Positions 7,146-10,612 of a DNA stretch of 10,612 bases are shown piece after piece. Source of the DNA: CALMEC01 sp031376485 (GTDB taxonomy: Bacteria > Actinomycetota > Thermoleophilia > Miltoncostaeales > Miltoncostaeaceae). The notes below the pieces were generated by a model that was given only the letters and a program-made list of their open reading frames with translations, did not search any database and had not been told where the DNA came from. Each line of letters begins with the position of its first letter. The first letter of the stretch is position 1. Location of the stretch: positions 1 to 10,612 of the forward strand of contig JANMDV010000151.1 of NCBI GenBank assembly GCA_031376485.1. The letters are read 5' to 3'. Both the position numbers and the translations under genes were made by a program.

Positions 7146-7154
7146 CACGAGTCG
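7136..7154 (+). terminator. Short inverted repeat across the response regulator stop codon
   Basis: CGACTC-ctgacac-GAGTCG is a perfect 6-bp stem with a 7-nt loop that contains the TGA stop. It could end or stabilise the two-component transcript, but no run of T follows, so intrinsic termination is uncertain. Confidence 0.25.
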
Positions 7155-7551
7155 AGACGGCCAGCGAGAACCCGATCCAGACGGTGGCCGCGAGCCGCGC
7201 CGCTCTGGGGAACGACGGCGATCTCACCGACATCGCACGGCGACGGTTCGCAGCCGCCAGATGGGCCGGAGTACTCCTTTGGGGGCTCACACCACTGGTT
7301 CGGACCCTGTGACCGCCTGACCTGGCAATCGTGCCGACGGATGGAACCTCGCCGCAGCCCGTTGAGCGCCCACATCCGATCGTCGAACGACCCGCGCGCA
7401 TGAGAAAGGCCACATGCGCGGCTAAGAACCGTCGTGGGAGCCCGTCGTACGAGCACATGATGCTCGTGGAACCACACGTCGCAGCCACGATGGCCGATCA
7501 CCGAAGCCCGCGCGGATCCCGTTCCTTGTTCTCTCCGAACGAGTGCGTCGG
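7146..7551. other. Non-coding or decayed stretch with no recognisable gene
   Basis: About 400 bp between the response regulator and the ABC remnant. One plus-strand frame is open to 7312 and again from GTG 7331, but the translations are low-complexity and match no family I know. A hydrophobic fragment (WAGVLLWGLTPLV, about 7264-7302) and two 7-bp inverted repeats (7395-7420 and 7449-7467) are the only structure. The stretch looks like degraded coding sequence rather than a regulatory region, because it is far longer than other gaps in this compact window. Confidence 0.45.
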
Positions 7552-7672
7552 CGGATGCGATCGAATCATCGTCATCTGCAACGGGCGCAGCGTCCAAGTC
7601 GGATCGCCGGACGAACTGGACGGCGAGGCCGGCCTGTTCCGAGAGTTGGCGGGGACAGCGCTTCCGGCATGA
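7552..7672 (+). pseudogene. C-terminal remnant of an ABC exporter ATP-binding subunit
   Basis: The end of the open frame (GTG 7331 to TGA 7672, 113 codons) contains CDRIIVICNGRSVQVGSPDE followed by GLFRELAGTALP. This is the standard tail of an ABCB/MsbA-type exporter nucleotide-binding domain: the strand after the H-loop (DRIIVL), then the Gx(V)xxxGxxxEL and GLFxEL elements. The Walker A, Q-loop, signature and Walker B motifs are absent, and the sequence upstream in all frames does not supply them. The H-loop histidine segment just before it is also unrecognisable (SLFSPNEC in place of an AHRLST-like motif). It is read as a relic left by deletion. No function is expected. The following phosphotransferase is intact, so the two may once have belonged to one cluster. 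Confidence 0.6.
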
Positions 7673-7757
7673 GGATCGCGATGCGACGGTGCCCGATCCC
7701 GTCGTGCTGTGGTTTCCTTGAGAGGAATCCGACGGGCCGCGGCCAACCAGTATCCGC

Positions 7758-9077
7758 ATGAACGTCCGCGTCAACTACGCGCGCGACGAGACGACGCCGG
7801 TCGCCCCGGATCCGGTCGTCCCGTGCGTCAGCGAGATCCTCGACGAGAACCGGCTGCTCGAGGAACTCGCTCGGGCGTTTCCCGAGCATTCGTTCAGCGA
7901 GCCGACCAAGGTGCTGGACGTGTCCTACACTCCGCGTCGACGGCTGGCGGCCTCGTTTGAAGTCGCGGACGCGGGCACGCCGCAGATCATCGCAGTGCGC
8001 ACCGATGGCACCGACTCGGCAGGCCTTGAACACGACCACAACGGAGCCTCGCGCACCCTTCGGGGCTGGGGTGCCGCGGCCTGGAAGTATCCGGCGGACC
8101 CTGCGCTGCCGGCATTGACACGACTCAGCAACATCACCGCGATGTCAGGCGTTGTCCGATGGCTGACCGGGACAGCGAGCGACGTGACCGACTGCATTCC
8201 CCTGCGCTACGTACCTGGGGAGCGGTGCGTCATACGGACGATCGGTCCCGACGTTGACATCGTGGCACGCCACTCCGCACACCAGGATGCGCAGCTCGGG
8301 CACGAACGTCTCCGCTGGCTCTGGGAGCACCCGGCGCGGTCGTTTCGAATGGCAGAGCCGCTCGGTTTCGATGACCGACTCAAGGCCCGCTTCGAGCAGA
8401 CGATGACCGGTCGTCGATCGGACGGGGCGTCGATCCTCGGTCGGTCGATTCCCCTGCGCCGGCTGTGCGACGAGCTCGGCGGTCTCCACACGCTGCCCCA
8501 AGCCGGGGCCGTTCCGGCTCTGCGCAAGCTCGGTACGGGAGCGATCCTCGGACGCGTCGAACGCACTGTGACACGCCGTCTGCTCCTGGCGTTCCCGCGC
8601 GGTCTCGACGGACTGACGACCTCCCTGCAGGCCCTTCGCGCGGCGGCCGGTGGACTGTCCGCGTCGCCAGACGTCATGCTGCACGGGGACTTGCACGCCG
8701 GCAACCTCATCCTGGGCGAGGGCGGACCCGTGCTCGTGGGGCTGGATGGCCCCACATATGGCGACCCCGCGTTCGACCTGGCGCTCCTCGGCAGCAGCCT
8801 CTTCTTGGCAGCGCTCGAGCGCAACGCCTCCGTCACACGAGTCGCGACAATGATCGAGGAACTGCCCTGGATCTACACCGACGCCACCGGCACGCCAATC
8901 TTTGGTGACACCTATGCATGGCACCTTGCGGCTGCGTTGGTCGGATGGCAAGCCGACATCGCGCTTCAGGTCATCGTGCCGCGCGTCGACCTGTTGACCG
9001 CGACGCTGCTGAACACCGCGGTCACGGTCTTGCGCGACGGAGCCACCGCGGCGTCGATGACGTCGTTCGCAGACTGA
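7758..9077 (+). CDS. APH-fold phosphotransferase/kinase, substrate unknown
   Basis: A 439-aa member of the aminoglycoside phosphotransferase (APH/choline kinase-like) superfamily. The C-lobe has the catalytic loop LHGDLHAGNLIL (308-319; Asp311 as likely catalytic base, Asn316 for metal) and the metal-binding segment LVGLDG (326-331, Asp330), followed by YGDPAFDLALL. The N-terminal part is long and contains two similar segments, SYTPRRRLAASFEV (56-69, then an Arg near 81) and RYVPGERCVIRT (150-161, then Arg171 in DIVARHS). These resemble the first strands of a kinase N-lobe, with Arg where the ATP-binding Lys is common. It would transfer phosphate from ATP to a small molecule in the cytoplasm; the substrate cannot be read from sequence, and antibiotic resistance should not be assumed. 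ATG 7758 has no evident ribosome site. The gene follows an ABC exporter remnant. Confidence 0.82.
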   Translation: MNVRVNYARDETTPVAPDPVVPCVSEILDENRLLEELARAFPEHSFSEPTKVLDVSYTPRRRLAASFEVADAGTPQIIAVRTDGTDSAGLEHDHNGASRTLRGWGAAAWKYPADPALPALTRLSNITAMSGVVRWLTGTASDVTDCIPLRYVPGERCVIRTIGPDVDIVARHSAHQDAQLGHERLRWLWEHPARSFRMAEPLGFDDRLKARFEQTMTGRRSDGASILGRSIPLRRLCDELGGLHTLPQAGAVPALRKLGTGAILGRVERTVTRRLLLAFPRGLDGLTTSLQALRAAAGGLSASPDVMLHGDLHAGNLILGEGGPVLVGLDGPTYGDPAFDLALLGSSLFLAALERNASVTRVATMIEELPWIYTDATGTPIFGDTYAWHLAAALVGWQADIALQVIVPRVDLLTATLLNTAVTVLRDGATAASMTSFAD

Positions 9078-9160
9078 CGCGTCCTCGGCAACCTCCGGCC
9101 CACGCTGAATCCGACGACGCCCATCGCCGTCCAGTGGGGGGTGGCGGGCGGACGCTGACA

Positions 9161-9182
9161 CAGGCGGTGCGGTCACCACCTG
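9161..9182 (+). terminator. GC-rich hairpin after the phosphotransferase gene
   Basis: CAGGCGGTG-cggt-CACCACCTG forms a 9-bp stem with a single mismatch (C/A) and a 4-nt loop, 84 bp after the phosphotransferase stop. There is no T-run, so it may be a weak terminator for that gene or a leader structure of the DUF427 gene. Confidence 0.4.
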
Positions 9183-9188
9183 CGCCTA

Positions 9189-9202
9189 CCGTGAATCCAC
9201 GG
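9189..9202. promoter_or_regulatory. Inverted repeat upstream of the DUF427 gene
   Basis: CCGTG-aatc-CACGG is a perfect 5-bp inverted repeat 26 bp before the chosen DUF427 start, within the 151-bp intergenic region 9078-9228. It could be an operator or a small RNA hairpin. TACCGT (9187-9192) overlaps it and could serve as a -10 element, but no good -35 was found. Confidence 0.3.
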
Positions 9203-9228
9203 TTCTGACGCAAATGACAAGGACGACT

Positions 9229-9513
9229 ATGGCAACCGCCACGTGGAATGGAACGCTGGTCGCCGCGAGCGACGACACGATCATCGTCGAGGGTAACCAC
9301 TACTTCCCGCCCGAATCGGTGCAAACCGAGCTACTGCACGCCAGTGACCATCACACCGTGTGCCCATGGAAGGGAACCGCCAGCTACTACGACGTCGCGG
9401 TCAACGGCGCGATCAACGAGAACGCCGCGTGGTACTACCCGCAGCCGAAGGACGCCGCTGCGGAGATCACCAACTATGTCGCGTTCTGGAAGGGCGTCAC
9501 GGTCGCAGAGTGA
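9229..9513 (+). CDS. DUF427 domain protein
   Basis: A 94-aa single-domain DUF427 protein. It covers the whole family: WNGTLVAASDDTIIVEGNHY at the start, YFPPESV, then the hallmark TVCPWKGTASYYDV, then AAWYYPQPKDAAAEI and VAFWKGV at the end. DUF427 proteins are small, beta-rich, cytoplasmic and of unsettled biochemical role; no signal or membrane segment is seen. Two in-frame ATGs exist, 9214 and 9229. I chose 9229 because AAGGA (9219-9223) lies 5 nt before it and the product then begins like other family members; the longer form would add MTRTT. Its 3' end overlaps the convergent membrane protein gene by 40 bp. Conserved Cys and Trp in the CPWKG motif are intact, so it is probably functional. 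Confidence 0.9.
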   Translation: MATATWNGTLVAASDDTIIVEGNHYFPPESVQTELLHASDHHTVCPWKGTASYYDVAVNGAINENAAWYYPQPKDAAAEITNYVAFWKGVTVAE

Positions 9514-9773
9514 CCCACCGGGATCCGTGTGGACGCGCGCCGCCACATTGCCACCGGATCGAGGGTCAACGCGATGCCACACGCGAACGCGACGCACGCG
9601 GCGATCAATGCTCCTCCCGTGGCCGTCGCGATCACGAGCGCAAACATGCCGGATGCCCCGAGCATCCTGAGCGCCCCGGACGCGGCATCGGGACAGACGC
9701 GGCGCATCCCTCCGGCTGTCCATGACACGGCGACGAACGTCACCACGCCGGCACATAGGGCAATCCACACCAT
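9474..9773 (-). CDS. Small hydrophobic membrane protein, unknown function
   Basis: A 99-aa protein I do not recognise. It begins MVWIALCAGVVTFVAVSW, a membrane segment at about residues 2-19. A loop with GGMRRVCPDAASG follows, then a long hydrophobic stretch at about 37-73 (MLGASGMFALVIATATGG, IAACVAFACGIALTL), enough for one or two more helices. The tail is polar (MWRRASTRIPVGHS). The open frame extends upstream to 10136, but ATG 9773 is preceded at 6 nt by a perfect AAGGAGG (complement of 9780-9786), which decides the start and argues that the gene is real. It is divergent from the 84-aa gene on the other side and convergent with DUF427, overlapping it by 40 bp. Confidence 0.68.
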   Translation of the reverse strand: MVWIALCAGVVTFVAVSWTAGGMRRVCPDAASGALRMLGASGMFALVIATATGGALIAACVAFACGIALTLDPVAMWRRASTRIPVGHSATVTPFQNAT

Positions 9774-9779
9774 TCGTCG

Positions 9780-9786
9780 CCTCCTT
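9780..9786 (-). promoter_or_regulatory. Consensus Shine-Dalgarno for the small membrane protein
   Basis: On the minus strand the bases read AAGGAGG, the full anti-16S complement, 6 nt before ATG 9773. It is the strongest ribosome site in the window and rules out the longer reading of the frame. Confidence 0.75.
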
Positions 9787-9860
9787 GATGCTCCCGGACA
9801 ACACGCCTTCGCCGTCGGATGCCCAGTTCCCTGGGCGCCCGGCGCAAGGTGCGTTGCGTG

Positions 9861-9869
9861 TGCGATAAT
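9861..9869 (+). promoter_or_regulatory. Extended -10 promoter for a probable leaderless mRNA
   Basis: TGC-GATAAT is a TGn-extended -10 element with one change from TATAAT. Its last base is 6 nt before the ATG at 9876, so transcription would start at or very near the A of the start codon. No convincing -35 element lies 16-18 bp upstream, which is usual for extended -10 promoters. AAGG touches the ATG and is too close to be a normal ribosome site. Confidence 0.55.
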
Positions 9870-9875
9870 CCAAGG

Positions 9876-10130
9876 ATGCCGAACGCTCTGCCGCCCGAAC
9901 TGCTCGAGTCGATCAAGGTCCTCGATGCCGACCTCCAAGATCGGTTCAAGGAATCGCTCGAACCGATCGCGCCAGAACTCGGTCCGCGTGAACTGGCTGT
10001 GCTGGACCGTCTCGCGCAGGGAATCGCCACGGGAGCGCCCGTGGCCGAATTGCAAGCGTTCGTGCGCCTGCTGCCCGTCTCGGTCAGCCGAGTGTTGCAA
10101 CCGGCCATCGAGCCGGTCCTCGCCGCCTGA
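9876..10130 (+). CDS. Small helical protein, unknown function
   Basis: An 84-aa protein of no family I can name. It is predicted almost entirely alpha-helical and amphipathic: LPPELLESIKVLDADLQDRF, then ESLEPIAPELGPRELAVLDR, then PVAELQAFVRLLPVSVSRVL. There is no cysteine, signal peptide or clear membrane helix, so it is probably cytoplasmic and may form a helical bundle or bind a partner. ATG 9876 was chosen because an extended -10 element ends 6 nt before it. An in-frame ATG at 9819 would add 19 residues with no ribosome site and would read through that promoter. The gene is divergent from the small membrane protein and faces a strong terminator hairpin downstream. Its coding status rests on the promoter, the terminator and the non-random composition. 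Confidence 0.62.
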   Translation: MPNALPPELLESIKVLDADLQDRFKESLEPIAPELGPRELAVLDRLAQGIATGAPVAELQAFVRLLPVSVSRVLQPAIEPVLAA

Positions 10131-10220
10131 CGACAAGCTCCGTCGCGCGACTGACTCGGGGATTGCGCGTCAACGAGTGAGCTGATTTGGCGTTTGCGAC
10201 ACAGTTGGCGCGAGGTAGCG

Positions 10221-10255
10221 ACGGAACCTCCCGGCGCGGGATGGCGAGGTTCCGT
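10221..10255. terminator. Bidirectional terminator hairpin
   Basis: ACGGAACCTC (10221-10230) and GAGGTTCCGT (10246-10255) are perfect 10-bp inverted arms around a 15-nt loop. The loop can pair further, since TCCCG and CGGGA flank GCG at its left side. It lies between two convergent genes, the 84-aa protein (ends 10130) and the EamA transporter (ends 10271), so it probably stops transcription from both sides. Only a weak T-containing tail (GTTCCT) follows on the plus strand. Confidence 0.7.
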
Positions 10256-10270
10256 GTTCCTAGACGGACC

Positions 10271-10612
10271 CTAACCCGCGGCGATCAGACCGACCCCGAT
10301 CAGGGCGGCGGCAACGCCTGCGGCTTGGCCACGTGACAGGCGCTCGTGCAAGACGGCCTGAGCGAGGATGACGGTGGCGACCGGGTAAAGGCCCGCCAGC
10401 ACGGACACGATGCTCAGAAGGCCATGCTGTGTGGCTGCGGCGTAGGCGACGTTGGCCACGATGTCGAGGACGCCGGCGCCGAGCACCAACGGCCACAAGC
10501 CTGTGCCGACGCGCACGCTCGTTCGAATCGCCAAGCAGACCGCCAGCAGCACCGGGACGCTGGAGACCCGGGTCGAGAGTCCCGCCCACAAGACGCTCGT
10601 CTCGGCCGCGGG
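10271..10612 (-). CDS. EamA/DMT-superfamily transporter, C-terminal part, truncated by window edge
   Basis: The last 113 residues of an EamA (drug/metabolite transporter superfamily) membrane protein whose 5' end lies beyond the right edge; the frame is open through 10612. Four hydrophobic segments are visible: SSVPVLLAVCLAI; LWPLVLGAGVLDIVANVAYA; LLSIVSVLAGLYPVATVILA; and GQAAGVAAALIGVGLIAAG. The signature of the last EamA repeat is clear: a helix with LYPVATVILAQAVLHERLS, then GQxxGxxxxxxGVxLI. The full protein should be about 280-300 aa with ten helices in the cytoplasmic membrane, exporting or exchanging small metabolites; the substrate cannot be told from this fragment. A TTG at 10591 is an internal Leu codon, not the start, since family-like sequence (ETSVLWAGLSTR) runs across it. 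Confidence 0.85.
   Translation of the reverse strand, partial: PAAETSVLWAGLSTRVSSVPVLLAVCLAIRTSVRVGTGLWPLVLGAGVLDIVANVAYAAATQHGLLSIVSVLAGLYPVATVILAQAVLHERLSRGQAAGVAAALIGVGLIAAG

Noticed and set aside
7109..7312. A 67-codon plus-strand frame overlapping the end of the response regulator.
   Set aside because: The first part is a shadow of the response regulator, and the rest has no recognisable motif or ribosome site. A short hydrophobic patch alone is not enough to call a gene.
7395..7467. Two perfect 7-bp inverted repeats, CGCGCAT/ATGCGCG (7395-7420) and ACGAGCA/TGCTCGT (7449-7467), considered as recombination or transposon ends.
   Set aside because: They are unrelated to each other, have no flanking target duplication or transposase trace, and short GC-rich palindromes occur by chance in such DNA.
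7758..9077. Calling the phosphotransferase an aminoglycoside resistance enzyme.
   Set aside because: The APH fold covers many metabolic kinases, and this protein is much longer than typical resistance enzymes with an unusual N-terminal part. Nothing shows an antibiotic substrate.
9774..10136. The upstream part of the 220-codon minus-strand frame ending at 9474.
   Set aside because: It is antisense to the 84-aa gene, has no motif, and the consensus ribosome site at 9780-9786 sets a later start.

Overview
The window is high-GC chromosomal DNA with tightly packed, often overlapping genes, several GTG starts and one probable CTG start, actinobacterial-type ECF sigma and NarL-type regulators, and a promoter placed for a leaderless mRNA. 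This suggests an actinobacterium; a deep lineage such as Thermoleophilia or Acidimicrobiia is a guess that the sequence alone cannot settle. No rRNA, tRNA, CRISPR array, integrase or intact insertion sequence was seen.

Region 1 (1-3900, + strand) is a translationally coupled operon. It holds the 3' part of glcD and complete glcE and glcF, together the three-subunit flavin/iron-sulfur glycolate dehydrogenase, followed by a SCO1/SenC copper-chaperone lipoprotein. Adjacent genes overlap at stop/start, so the four products are probably made together. GlcDEF would oxidise glycolate (or a related 2-hydroxyacid) and pass electrons to the membrane quinone pool. The SCO protein would act outside the membrane on cytochrome oxidase copper or thiol redox.

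Region 2 (3883-7145) holds two regulatory modules facing away from each other across a 74-bp gap. On the minus strand an ECF sigma factor overlaps a single-pass membrane protein that is probably its anti-sigma factor; the latter runs tail-to-tail into the SCO gene with an 18-bp overlap. On the plus strand a NarL/DegS-type membrane histidine kinase is coupled through ATGA to a LuxR-type response regulator. The shared gap contains a palindrome that could be an operator.

Region 3 (7146-9077) starts with about 600 bp of poorly coding DNA whose last 120 bp look like the severed C-terminus of an ABC exporter ATPase. A large APH-fold phosphotransferase follows, with two similar N-terminal segments. 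The pair may be what is left of a decayed export or modification cluster.

Region 4 (9078-10612) contains small genes: a DUF427 protein, a convergent small membrane protein overlapping its 3' end by 40 bp, an 84-aa helical protein with an extended -10 promoter placed for leaderless expression, a strong symmetrical terminator hairpin, and the C-terminal part of an EamA-family transporter running off the right edge. I found no firm evidence of an undescribed multi-gene system. The best leads are the SCO gene in the glc operon, the cysteine-free putative anti-sigma factor, and the phosphotransferase beside the ABC remnant.
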